Positions 1 through 7,617 of a stretch of DNA of 14,733 nt are shown here, piece after piece. The position numbers were made by a program, and so were the translations under genes. Each line of letters opens with the position of its first letter. Position 1 is the first letter of the stretch. Below the pieces are notes generated by a model, which did not search any database, was not told where the DNA came from, and saw only the letters and a program-made list of their open reading frames with translations. The stretch comes from Bacillota bacterium (lineage in GTDB: Bacteria; Bacillota; Clostridia; Christensenellales; CAG-138): NCBI GenBank assembly GCA_023416175.1, contig JAEZIE010000129.1, positions 1-14,733 on the forward strand, in the 5' to 3' direction.

Positions 1-2920
1 AGCCGATGTCCGCGATATGCCCATGCTGCTGCGCGCCTAATAGACTCCCCGCGCCGCGAATTTCAAGGTCTCTTAATGCGATCTCGCGGCCCGCGCCAAA
101 CTGCGCGAATTCCGTGAGGGCACTTAGCCGCTTGTGCGCCACTTCGGAAAGCGATTTGTCCCGCTCAAACGTAAAGTACGCGTACCCGAGCCGGGTGGAA
201 CGCCCCACGCGTCCGCGCAGCTGGTAGAGCTGCGAAAGGCCCATTTTATCCGAATCCAATACGAACAGCGTGTTGGCGTTGGAAATATCCAGCCCGTTTT
301 CTATGATGGTGCTGCACAATAGGACGTTGTAGCGGCCCTCCATATAATCGAGCATCACGCGCTCCAATGCCTGCTCGGGCATCTGCCCGTGCGCCACGGC
401 GATGGAGGCCTCGGGCAGCAGTTCCTTCAAATGCGCGGCGTAGCGCTCCAGTCGCTGCACCTGGTTGTATACGATATAGCACTGCCCGCCGCGGGAAAGC
501 TCCTTGTTCACGGTGTCGCGCAGCAGGGTTTCAGAGTATTCCAGCACATACGTCTGTACCGGGAACCGATCCTCCGGCGGGGTGTCGATGACGCTCATGT
601 CCCGGATGCCGATCATGGACATGTGAAGCGTCCTTGGGATGGGGGTTGCCGTCAGCGTCAGGACGTCGACGTTTGTCTTCATATTTTTAATCTGTTCCTT
701 GTGGCCCACGCCAAAGCGCTGCTCTTCATCCACGATCAAAAGTCCCAGGTCCTTGAACTTGACTTCTTTCCCTAATAGCGCGTGCGTGCCGACCACGATA
801 TCCACCGCTCCTTCGGTAAGCGCTTTTTTGACGGCCTTCTGTTCCAGCTGCGTCTTAAAGCGGGATAATAGCGCGACCCGTACGGGGAAACTAGAAAACC
901 GGGTGGAAAGCGTATTATAGTGCTGCTGCGCCAATATGGTGGTGGGTACAAGCACGGCTACCTGCTTGCTGTCCTGCACGGCTTTGAACGCAGCCCTGAG
1001 CGCGACTTCCGTCTTGCCGTAGCCCACGTCCCCGCACAGCAGGCGGTCCATGACGCGGCTGCTTTCCATATCCTTTTTAATCTCTTCTATGCATTGGAGC
1101 TGGTCCGGCGTTTCGGTATACGGAAAACGCTCTTCCAGCTGTTTTTGCCACGCGGAATCGGGGGAGAAGGCGAAGCCTTTCGTCTGCTGCCGCTCCGCGT
1201 ACAGCTTCGCAAGATCAAACGCTAACTCCTTGACGGCACTTCGGGCGCGGGTGACCTGTTTCTGCCACTCGCTTCCGCCCAATTTCGAAAGCTTGGGCTC
1301 GTCGTCTGCGCCGATATATTTCTGCACGCGGTCCAGCTGATCGGTGGGGATGTACAGCCGGTCGCCATTCTGGTATTCCATAAGCAGGTAGTCGCGTGTC
1401 GTATCCTGCACGGTAAGCGCTTCCACCCCTAAAAAGCGGCCGATGCCATGCGCCTCATGCACCACGAAATCGCCGGGCTTCAGCTCGGAAAATACCAGGC
1501 GCGGCTTGTCGGAATGCCGCTTTTTCGCGGCGTGTTTGGAGAAGCCGAACAGCTCCGCCTCGGTCAGTACCGTCAGCTTGAGAGAAGGGTATAAAAAGCC
1601 CTGCGGCAGGCTTTCACTTAGCAGCAGCGCTTCGCCGGGTACAGGCTCGCGGTTGAGTGTTTCTGCAAGCCCTACCTCACAGCCTTCATCGAGCAGTTGC
1701 TGCTGCAAGCGCTGCGCGTGCAGGCCAGCGTAAAGCAGCACCGTTCCGCCCGTCTTTCGTGTCAGCGAGATGTCCCGCGCAAGCTCTTCCCGCTCCCCGG
1801 GATAGTGCGGCGCAATACGCGCGTCAAACTGTACGCTCTCCCGAATATGGATTTGCGAAAAACTGCGTGCAAGCGTAAACAGCAGCGCCGTTCGGGGCGT
1901 GTTGAGCCGCGCAAACAACGCATGCGGCTCCGCCATTAACTCCGATTGCTGCGCCACGCCCTCGCCGCGGGCAAGCATGGCGGAAACGGATTGCGTAAAC
2001 AGGCGATGGGCGGCGTTTGCCGCCTCCTCCATGCGGTGCGGCTCTTCTATAAAGATGGGCGCGCTTTTGGGCAGATGGTCAATTATGGTGAACGTGTTTT
2101 CATACAGCACGGGCAAAAGTATCTCTGCGCCCAAACACGCGCGCTTTTCCTCCCATGCGATGCGCTGCGCGTCAAATCCTTTCGCTCCCTTTGTCGCTTT
2201 GAGCGCGCGGGCAATGGCGGCTTCATCCTGCGGAGCTTCGGTCGCAGGAGGGAGCAGCGCCTCCTCCACCCGCCCAAGCGAGCGCTGGGTGGCAGGGTCA
2301 AATATGCTCATGCGGTCAATTTCATCGTCAAAGAACTCGATGCGGTAGGGTTCCTGCGCGTGCGGCGGGAATACATCCAATATGTCGCCCCTAAGGCTCG
2401 TCTGGCCCGGGCCTTCCACCAAGTCCACCGGCTCGTAGCCCGCGTCCATCAAAGCCCGCAGCAGTTCCCGCGGCGGGTGCGCTTCCCCAAGCTTTACGGT
2501 ATGCACGGCGCGCTTTAATACCGCCTGCGGCGCTAACCGCTGCAAAACAGACTCGACAGAGGCGATCACTCCCACCGGCTCCCCCAGGCTAAGCCTTGTT
2601 AGCGTCGCGATACGCTGCTTTGCCCCTTCGCCTGAGGCGGCGTAGGCGTTCACAAGCGGCAGCTCCCGTGCGGGCAGGAGCGCGATTTTATTAGAAAGCG
2701 AGGAAGCCAGTTGGTAGAGCCGCTCCGCAGCCTGTTCGCTGGCCGCAATCAAAAGCCCGCCCCGTTTTTCCGCAAGCGCCGCGAACACATGGGCGCGGTG
2801 CGCTTCGGGCAGACCAAAAGCCGAAGCGGGACCTTCCGCCTCGGTCAGAATTTCATTGAGCCGGTTGTATTCCGGCGATTGTTTGAGCATCCGCAGCAGC
2901 GGATGCGTTTGCTCAGCCAT
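1..2920 (-). CDS. mfd: Transcription-repair coupling factor Mfd, C-terminus cut by window edge
   Basis: Mfd is a cytoplasmic DNA translocase that removes RNA polymerase stalled at lesions and recruits UvrA to the template strand. Reading from the ATG at 2920, 973 codons are visible; the family is about 1150-1180 residues, so roughly the last 180-200 (the C-terminal TRCF domain) are missing. Domains in order: the UvrB-like N-terminal module with an RGDILDVFPP stretch followed by YRIEFFDDEIDRM near residues 175-205; the RNA polymerase interaction domain around 478-545 (KPGDFVVHEAHGIGRF); and an SF2 translocase with Walker A GDVGYGKTE (K636), DEEQ box (731-734), motif III TATPIPRT (757-764) and motif VI QLRGRVGRS (900-908). 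The sequence runs off in LLGAQQHGHI, as expected just before the C-terminal domain. AGGAG sits 5 bases before the ATG. It lies downstream of pth, the usual Firmicutes order. Family assignment is essentially certain. Confidence 0.97.
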   Translation of the reverse strand, partial: MAEQTHPLLRMLKQSPEYNRLNEILTEAEGPASAFGLPEAHRAHVFAALAEKRGGLLIAASEQAAERLYQLASSLSNKIALLPARELPLVNAYAASGEGAKQRIATLTRLSLGEPVGVIASVESVLQRLAPQAVLKRAVHTVKLGEAHPPRELLRALMDAGYEPVDLVEGPGQTSLRGDILDVFPPHAQEPYRIEFFDDEIDRMSIFDPATQRSLGRVEEALLPPATEAPQDEAAIARALKATKGAKGFDAQRIAWEEKRACLGAEILLPVLYENTFTIIDHLPKSAPIFIEEPHRMEEAANAAHRLFTQSVSAMLARGEGVAQQSELMAEPHALFARLNTPRTALLFTLARSFSQIHIRESVQFDARIAPHYPGEREELARDISLTRKTGGTVLLYAGLHAQRLQQQLLDEGCEVGLAETLNREPVPGEALLLSESLPQGFLYPSLKLTVLTEAELFGFSKHAAKKRHSDKPRLVFSELKPGDFVVHEAHGIGRFLGVEALTVQDTTRDYLLMEYQNGDRLYIPTDQLDRVQKYIGADDEPKLSKLGGSEWQKQVTRARSAVKELAFDLAKLYAERQQTKGFAFSPDSAWQKQLEERFPYTETPDQLQCIEEIKKDMESSRVMDRLLCGDVGYGKTEVALRAAFKAVQDSKQVAVLVPTTILAQQHYNTLSTRFSSFPVRVALLSRFKTQLEQKAVKKALTEGAVDIVVGTHALLGKEVKFKDLGLLIVDEEQRFGVGHKEQIKNMKTNVDVLTLTATPIPRTLHMSMIGIRDMSVIDTPPEDRFPVQTYVLEYSETLLRDTVNKELSRGGQCYIVYNQVQRLERYAAHLKELLPEASIAVAHGQMPEQALERVMLDYMEGRYNVLLCSTIIENGLDISNANTLFVLDSDKMGLSQLYQLRGRVGRSTRLGYAYFTFERDKSLSEVAHKRLSALTEFAQFGAGREIALRDLEIRGAGSLLGAQQHGHIADIG

Positions 2921-2925
2921 GGTCA

Positions 2926-2930
2926 CTCCT
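2926..2930 (-). promoter_or_regulatory. Ribosome binding site of mfd
   Basis: AGGAG on the minus strand, 5 bases upstream of the ATG at 2920. It supports that start. No convincing sigma-A promoter is seen in 2921-2990, so mfd may be transcribed from upstream through the hairpin element. Confidence 0.6.
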
Positions 2931-2990
2931 GTTGGTTGTGGTATGGGAACAGAGCCTATGCCCAGATTCCAAGCTGCTAATGAATTCTTG

Positions 2991-3144
2991 AAGGCTTTTC
3001 CCTCAAACTCCCACCAAAGGGACACGTCCCTTTGGAATCCCATTCTCCGGGAACGCCCTAAAATCAGGGCGTTTCCGGGATGGGTGCTTAGGGTCGTTAC
3101 GACCCTAAGCGGAGGTTTGGAGGCAGAGCCTCCAATAAAGCCTT
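2991..3144. repeat. Hairpin-rich intergenic element with terminal inverted repeats (MITE-like or REP-like)
   Basis: A 154-base element fills most of the pth-mfd spacer. Its ends are inverted: AAGGCTTT (2991-2998) against AAAGCCTT (3137-3144), with a second imperfect pair CCTCAAACTCC (3001-3011) against GGAGGTTTGGAGG (3111-3123). Inside are four stems. The first is CCAAAGGGAC/GTCCCTTTGG (3014-3035). The second is CCGGGAACGCCCT/AGGGCGTTTCCGG (3047-3078, one G-T pair), extended by CCCAT/ATGGG (3039-3043 with 3080-3084). The third is a 12-base stem GCTTAGGGTCGT/ACGACCCTAAGC with one central base (3086-3110). The fourth is TTGGAGGC/GCCTCCAA (3117-3135). There is no coding potential and no obvious target-site duplication. 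The right terminal repeat supplies two bases of the pth stop codon. No second copy is in the window, so calling it a dispersed repeat is inference; the structure itself is directly visible. Confidence 0.7.
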
Positions 3145-3754
3145 ACTGCTCCGATGTTTCTTCTGCCTGCGGCTCTTTCGCTTTCTTGGGCTTTTTGTTG
3201 AACCTGGCTTGCGCATCCTGAAGCTTACCTTCCGCGATCAGCAATGCTGCCTCCGCCGCCTGGCCATACGCTTCCAACAGCAATTCCTGGTCCTCTTTGG
3301 GCGGCTTCCCCAATACGAATGCGGCTAGGTCTCGGCCATCCTTTTGCCTGCCGATGCCGATACGTACGCGTGGGAAGCCTTCTTCGCCGCCTAAGCAGGC
3401 GATGATGGAGCGCATGCCGTTGTGCGTGCCTGCGCTGCCCGAGGCGCGGATGCGGATATCTCCTACCGAAAGGTCAATATCGTCGTAAAGTACGATCAGC
3501 TTTTCCGGTGGAAGCTTGTAATAGGAAAGCACGGACTGAACGGCCTCCCCGCTCAGGTTCATGTATGTTTCGGGTTTGCACAAAAGCAGCTTTTCCGTGC
3601 CGTAGTAACCTTCCCCAACTAGGGATCGGTGCGCACGCTTGTTGAATGTGATATTGAGCTTATTCGCAAGCGTGTCCAGCGCAAGAAAGCCCACATTGTG
3701 GCGTGAGCTCTGGTAGGCGATGCCGGGGTTGCCCAGGCCTACGATCAAATACAT
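3143..3754 (-). CDS. pth: Peptidyl-tRNA hydrolase
   Basis: Pth hydrolyses the ester bond of peptidyl-tRNAs that drop off ribosomes, recycling tRNA in the cytoplasm; it is essential in most bacteria (called SpoVC in Bacillus). At 203 residues it is slightly longer than the usual 185-195. The signature residues are present: GLGNPG with N9, SSRHNVG with the catalytic H19, KPETYMNLSG with N66, YDDIDL with the aspartate at 91, and GTHNGMRS with N112. The extra length is a Lys/Glu-rich tail (about residues 187-203, NKKPKKAKEPQAEETSEQ), which is not part of the catalytic fold. The ATG lies 3 bases after the stop of the P-type ATPase, with GGAGG inside the end of that gene, so the two are translated from one mRNA. 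The stop codon overlaps the end of the adjacent inverted-repeat element. Confidence 0.97.
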   Translation of the reverse strand: MYLIVGLGNPGIAYQSSRHNVGFLALDTLANKLNITFNKRAHRSLVGEGYYGTEKLLLCKPETYMNLSGEAVQSVLSYYKLPPEKLIVLYDDIDLSVGDIRIRASGSAGTHNGMRSIIACLGGEEGFPRVRIGIGRQKDGRDLAAFVLGKPPKEDQELLLEAYGQAAEAALLIAEGKLQDAQARFNKKPKKAKEPQAEETSEQ

Positions 3755-3757
3755 GGT

Positions 3758-6097
3758 TCAATCCTCCGCTTTGAGTATATGCCGGCAAACGCGCTCTAAA
3801 CCTGCAAGCAGCGGATAAGAGAACAGCGTAAGCCCAAGGTAGAGCCACAACCCAATGCCGGGCTGCGGGGGAGTAAGCTCCAGGATGTTGGGGAGCAGCG
3901 CGGCCGCACCAAAGAAGCCGGCCACCATCAGCACCCACAGGGCTGCGCGGCGGGCTACCAAGGGCAGGCATACCCGCAGTAAAATCATAAGCCCCGCCGT
4001 ACCCGCAAGGTAGACGCAAAGGGAATTGACTTCCGGGTACTCTAGCCCAATCCTGCGGCCAATGAGGCCTGCCACAAGCGTAAAGAGAAATATCGTAATC
4101 GCTCCAGGAATTGAGCGCGCGAGCACGTTTTTTAAAAAGCTGCCCTTGATGCGCGTGCGGTTGGGTTCGAGCGCCAGGAAGAAGGAAGGGATGCCCACCG
4201 TCACCGCGCCGATCAAAGAAAGCTGCACCGGCTGAAATGGGTACGCAAGCCCAAAGAGAAGGCTGGATACCGTCAGCAGGAAAGAAAACACGGTTTTTAC
4301 CAGGAACAGCGAGGCTGTCCGCGTAATATTGTTGACCACGCGCCGCCCTTCCATGACGACATGGGGGAGGGAAGCGAAGTTGTTATCGAGCAGCACCAGC
4401 TGGGAAATCTGCCTTGCTGCGTCGCTGCCCGCGTTGAGGGCTACGCTGCAATCCGCTTCCTTCAGGGCGAGTACGTCGTTCACGCCGTCGCCTGTCATGG
4501 CCACGGTATGCCCCTGTGCCTGAAGCGCTTTCACGAGCCCCTTTTTCTGTTGGGGGGAAACGCGGCCAAATACGGTATATGTTTGGGCTGCTTTTTTGAG
4601 CGCCTCATCATCCGGAAGGGTTGTGGCGTCCACGTACGCTTGCGCACCGGGAAGGTCAAGCCTTTGTGCAATGGCCGCTACCGTGCGCGCGTCATCGCCG
4701 GAAATGAGCTTGACCGTCACATCCTGCTCCCTGAAAAACCGCAGCGTATCGGCGGCTTCCGGGCGGATCTCATCGAGCAGGGTGACAAGCGCAAGAGGAG
4801 CAAGCTTTGCATCCTGCGGCAGCTTCGGTTCATCGCCTGTTGCATCGGACTGACACAACAGCAGCACGCGGCGGCCGGAGGACGCAGCCTGTTCTATCTG
4901 GGATAGCATTTTCTCAGGCAGCTCCATCAGCATGCTGGCTGCGCCAAGGTAGAGCGTGCCGTAGGAAAACGCAGCGGCGCTGTATTTGCGCGCCGAAGAA
5001 AACGGCGTAATACCCCGCGGCTGTTCCCGAGGCGGGCATTTACAGAACGCTCCTAGCGCATGTGCTGTCGCATTGCCCGCTGGCATGGTGCCAACAATAT
5101 CGCACAACACAGCGGAAAGCTCGGGGTCCTGCACGTTGCCCAAGGGGAGAATGCGCTCCACCTGCATGTTGCCGGTGGTCAAAGTTCCAGTCTTATCAAG
5201 GCATAGCATGTTCACGCGGGAAAGCGTTTCAATGCAATAGAGTTCCTGCACCAGCGTGTTTTTTCGCGCAAGCGTCACAACTCCAACGGCAAGCGAAACG
5301 CTGGTGAGCAGCATCAGCCCCGATGGAATCATGCCGAGCATGGAGGCCGCAGTCTGTTCTACGCTCGACTGCAGGCCGTGGGAAAGCCCACGATAGATGC
5401 TCCAAAACATCAACGCGCCCAGCGGCAGCACGATGCCGCCCGCATAGCGGATGATGAGACGCAGCGCGCGCATCAGCTCCGAGTCAAACCGTTTGTATCG
5501 CTTGGCCTCCTGGGAGAGTTTTGCTGCATAGCTTTCGCCCCCCACACGCTCCGCCTGTGCGCGGCAGGAGCCGGAGATCACAAAACTGCCCGAAAGCAGC
5601 ATGTCCCCCGGGCCTTTTTTGATGGCGTTGGATTCGCCCGTCAGCATGGATTCGTCCGCTTCGATAAATCCATCGCGGACAATCGCGTCGGCGGGGACCT
5701 GGTTGCCTAAGGATAGAATAAGAATATCGTCAAGTACAAGTTCTTCGCTCGGGATCTCCAGTTGCGTACCCTCCCGCAGCACATGCGTGCGCGGTGCGTG
5801 CAGTACACTCAATTTCTCCACCGCGCGCTTGGCACGCAATTCCTGTATGACCCCGATCAGCAGGTTACTTAGCACCACGCCCATAAAGAGCATGTTCGCG
5901 TAGGAGTTCACCAGCAGCAGCGCAAGAAACAGGATTGCGTTGATGAGGTTGAAAAACGTCATCAGATTATCGCGTATGATCCTGCCCGCTGTTTTTGTAA
6001 TATGTGGCGGCTGCGCGTTTAATAGGCCTTCCTCCTGCCGCAGATGCACCTGCGCAAAAGTAAGGCCCTCCTTTGCGTTCGGCATAAAGCGCTGCAA
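3758..6097 (-). CDS. P-type cation-transporting ATPase, CtpE-like
   Basis: A 779-residue membrane pump that couples ATP hydrolysis to ion movement through a phospho-aspartate. Visible motifs: TGES (153-156, actuator domain), MIPSG in M4 (256-260), phosphorylation site DKTGTLT with D301, KLISGDD (463-469) and MTGDGVNDVLALKEAD (534-549). About ten hydrophobic segments occur: two near 47-85, two around 215-275 and six in 595-765. There is no N-terminal metal-binding domain and no Cys-Pro-Cys, so it is not a P1B heavy-metal pump. The M4 context (GMIPSGLMLLTS), the IETLSRV run before the DKTG box and GIPSFFLALEPN in M6 fit the CtpE-like group, whose studied members handle calcium or manganese; the ion here is inference. 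The start is TTG at 6097, chosen because GGGAGG lies 8 bases upstream; the next ATG (6085) would be 20 bases away. It is the first gene of the operon with pth. Confidence 0.9.
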   Translation of the reverse strand: MQRFMPNAKEGLTFAQVHLRQEEGLLNAQPPHITKTAGRIIRDNLMTFFNLINAILFLALLLVNSYANMLFMGVVLSNLLIGVIQELRAKRAVEKLSVLHAPRTHVLREGTQLEIPSEELVLDDILILSLGNQVPADAIVRDGFIEADESMLTGESNAIKKGPGDMLLSGSFVISGSCRAQAERVGGESYAAKLSQEAKRYKRFDSELMRALRLIIRYAGGIVLPLGALMFWSIYRGLSHGLQSSVEQTAASMLGMIPSGLMLLTSVSLAVGVVTLARKNTLVQELYCIETLSRVNMLCLDKTGTLTTGNMQVERILPLGNVQDPELSAVLCDIVGTMPAGNATAHALGAFCKCPPREQPRGITPFSSARKYSAAAFSYGTLYLGAASMLMELPEKMLSQIEQAASSGRRVLLLCQSDATGDEPKLPQDAKLAPLALVTLLDEIRPEAADTLRFFREQDVTVKLISGDDARTVAAIAQRLDLPGAQAYVDATTLPDDEALKKAAQTYTVFGRVSPQQKKGLVKALQAQGHTVAMTGDGVNDVLALKEADCSVALNAGSDAARQISQLVLLDNNFASLPHVVMEGRRVVNNITRTASLFLVKTVFSFLLTVSSLLFGLAYPFQPVQLSLIGAVTVGIPSFFLALEPNRTRIKGSFLKNVLARSIPGAITIFLFTLVAGLIGRRIGLEYPEVNSLCVYLAGTAGLMILLRVCLPLVARRAALWVLMVAGFFGAAALLPNILELTPPQPGIGLWLYLGLTLFSYPLLAGLERVCRHILKAED

Positions 6098-6105
6098 ACG
6101 GAGTA

Positions 6106-6111
6106 CCTCCC
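6106..6111 (-). promoter_or_regulatory. Ribosome binding site deciding the TTG start of the P-type ATPase
   Basis: GGGAGG on the minus strand with an 8-base spacer to the TTG at 6097. The overlapping ATG at 6113 is in another frame and opens only a short reading frame, so it is not the start. Confidence 0.7.
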
Positions 6112-6126
6112 ATAACGATATGTTCC

Positions 6127-6155
6127 ATTATACAATGCGCCCGGAATGGAAACAA
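6127..6155 (-). promoter_or_regulatory. Sigma-A type promoter for the P-type ATPase-pth operon
   Basis: On the minus strand the -10 box is a perfect TATAAT (6127-6132), preceded by TG. The -35 box is TTGTTT (6150-6155), and the spacer is 17 bases. Transcription would begin near 6120, giving a leader of only about 20 bases. It faces away from the foldase promoter at 6219-6247. Confidence 0.7.
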
Positions 6156-6218
6156 TCACCGCCAAGCGCAGAGTGCACAATATAGGCCGCTGCCACACTT
6201 TGTTTACAGGATTATGCG

Positions 6219-6247
6219 TTGCAACAGGCCCTTGAAATATGTATAAT
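6219..6247 (+). promoter_or_regulatory. Sigma-A type promoter for the foldase lipoprotein pair
   Basis: TTGCAA (6219-6224), a 17-base spacer and a perfect TATAAT (6242-6247). The expected transcript start is near 6254, about 60 bases before the first ATG. The -10 box with its flanks, TGTATAATGG, is identical to that of the divergent promoter. Confidence 0.7.
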
Positions 6248-6262
6248 GGGATAGCTTACTAT

Positions 6263-6281
6263 AGGCGGTTTTGTTCCGCCT
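6263..6281 (+). other. Stem-loop in the 5' leader of the foldase transcript
   Basis: AGGCGG (6263-6268) pairs perfectly with CCGCCT (6276-6281) across a 7-base T-rich loop, about 10 bases after the predicted transcript start. It could stabilise the mRNA or bind a regulator. No T-run follows, so it is not a terminator. Confidence 0.4.
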
Positions 6282-6315
6282 GCCTGCATAGAATTCATTT
6301 TAAGGAGAATTGCGC

Positions 6316-7569
6316 ATGACGGGGAAAAGGATGCTCGCTTTCATGCTCGCGCTCATTTGCGTGCTGCTTGTGGCGGCGGGCTGCGCGACAAATCCCGATG
6401 ACATGATGGGAACGGTGGGGGAAACACCCATTTACCGCTGGCAGTTTGAGGCTGCTTTAAAGAATCAGCTTGCCCGTTATGAAACCATGATGGGCGTCGA
6501 CCTGACCCAGCCGCAGTATAAATCCGAATTCAAAAAATATAAGCTGGCCCACTTAAACTTCCTGGTAGGCGAAGCCGCCATGAAGGAAGAGGCCAGAAAG
6601 CAGGGGCTTTACCAGCTGACCGCCGAGCAGGAAGCAGAAATCGATGCGCAGTACCTCAAATATTATAATGAAAAGATCGCCTCTTTCATGGAACAGTACG
6701 GGTCGGACGAACAGGGCAGGAGAAAGGCCGAGCAGGCGTATATCGACCTTTTGGAAAACAGCAGCCTCACGCCCGAGCGTATGCGTTATCTTATGCGGGA
6801 CGCTTATGTCATCGCCCTGTTGTATGATCAGTTGCAACCCGCAGGCAATGTAACGGAAGAAACCATTCGTGCGTATTACGACGAACAATTAAAAGCCCAG
6901 CAGGAGGGCATTGCGTCAGACCCCGCATGGTTTGGAGAAAACACGCCTGATCTCGTGTTCGATGCGCCCGAAGGGTATCTGGAAACCGTCCGCATTGCGC
7001 TGGACTTCACCCCGAAGCAGCTTGCGGAACTCAAGACCGCTGCCGACACGTTAGCCAGGGTGCAGGCGGATTATAAGAAAAATGAGGACGGGCTGTTCTC
7101 CGGCATCAAAAAGGATACGTACGAGCGCGCTAAGGCAAACTTTGACCGGGTGCTGAATAACGCGTACGCTGAATTGGACAAGCAGCTTGCTTCCATCCGC
7201 GACGAGGCGCTGGCTGGAGCCGATTTTATCAAGCTCATGGAGCAAAAATCGGAAGACAACTACCTCATCAGCTACTTTGTAAGCCGTGACAGCACCCACG
7301 TGGAAGAAGCCTACCTTGACGCGGCGTTTGCACTTGTCAACGTAGGGGATATCTCTGCGCCCGTGCATCTCAAGGAAGGCTCCTGCATCATTATGCTCAA
7401 AGAGAAAATCGCGCCCGGCGTACGCAGCTTTGAAGAGGTACACGATGAGATCCAGGAAAAACTCGCATCCAAAGCCCGTTCCAATGCAACCCTGGTGACC
7501 ATGCAGACGGAATTTGGTGAAAAAGCTCAGGAAGCGGGCATCGTAACGCTTTACCCGGAAAAGATCTAA
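6316..7569 (+). CDS. SurA/PrsA-like foldase lipoprotein with a degenerate parvulin region
   Basis: A 417-residue predicted lipoprotein. An n-region (MTGKRM) and hydrophobic core lead to the lipobox VAAGC, with lipidation at C23, so the protein should sit on the outer face of the membrane. Residues about 33-200 are charged and helical, as in the SurA N-terminal/PrsA chaperone module (GTVGETPIYRWQFEAAL at 32-48). Residues 217-365 resemble a parvulin domain: APEGYLETVRIALDF at 217-231, GADFIKLMEQKSED at 301-314 and VGDISAPVHLKEGSCIIMLKE at 343-363. The histidine normally found in the first strand is missing (IALDF instead of HILV-like), and about 60 helical residues are inserted after that strand. 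I infer a chaperone-type role for secreted proteins, probably without isomerase activity. ATG 6316 is preferred over TTG 6310 because AAGGAG (6302-6307) lies 8 bases before the ATG. It is followed by a paralogue after 48 bases. Confidence 0.8.
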   Translation: MTGKRMLAFMLALICVLLVAAGCATNPDDMMGTVGETPIYRWQFEAALKNQLARYETMMGVDLTQPQYKSEFKKYKLAHLNFLVGEAAMKEEARKQGLYQLTAEQEAEIDAQYLKYYNEKIASFMEQYGSDEQGRRKAEQAYIDLLENSSLTPERMRYLMRDAYVIALLYDQLQPAGNVTEETIRAYYDEQLKAQQEGIASDPAWFGENTPDLVFDAPEGYLETVRIALDFTPKQLAELKTAADTLARVQADYKKNEDGLFSGIKKDTYERAKANFDRVLNNAYAELDKQLASIRDEALAGADFIKLMEQKSEDNYLISYFVSRDSTHVEEAYLDAAFALVNVGDISAPVHLKEGSCIIMLKEKIAPGVRSFEEVHDEIQEKLASKARSNATLVTMQTEFGEKAQEAGIVTLYPEKI

Positions 7570-7617
7570 CCGGACCAAAGTGATTGCATTCAACAGCAAA
7601 AGGAGAATTGTTTTTAA

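Noticed and set aside
1946..2518. A 190-codon plus-strand frame (and several others up to 2980) in the first 3 kb
   Set aside because: All lie opposite mfd, which is continuous and motif-complete on the minus strand here.
2991..3144. CRISPR array or tRNA cluster
   Set aside because: The four stems differ in sequence from one another and have no equal spacers, and none folds as a cloverleaf.
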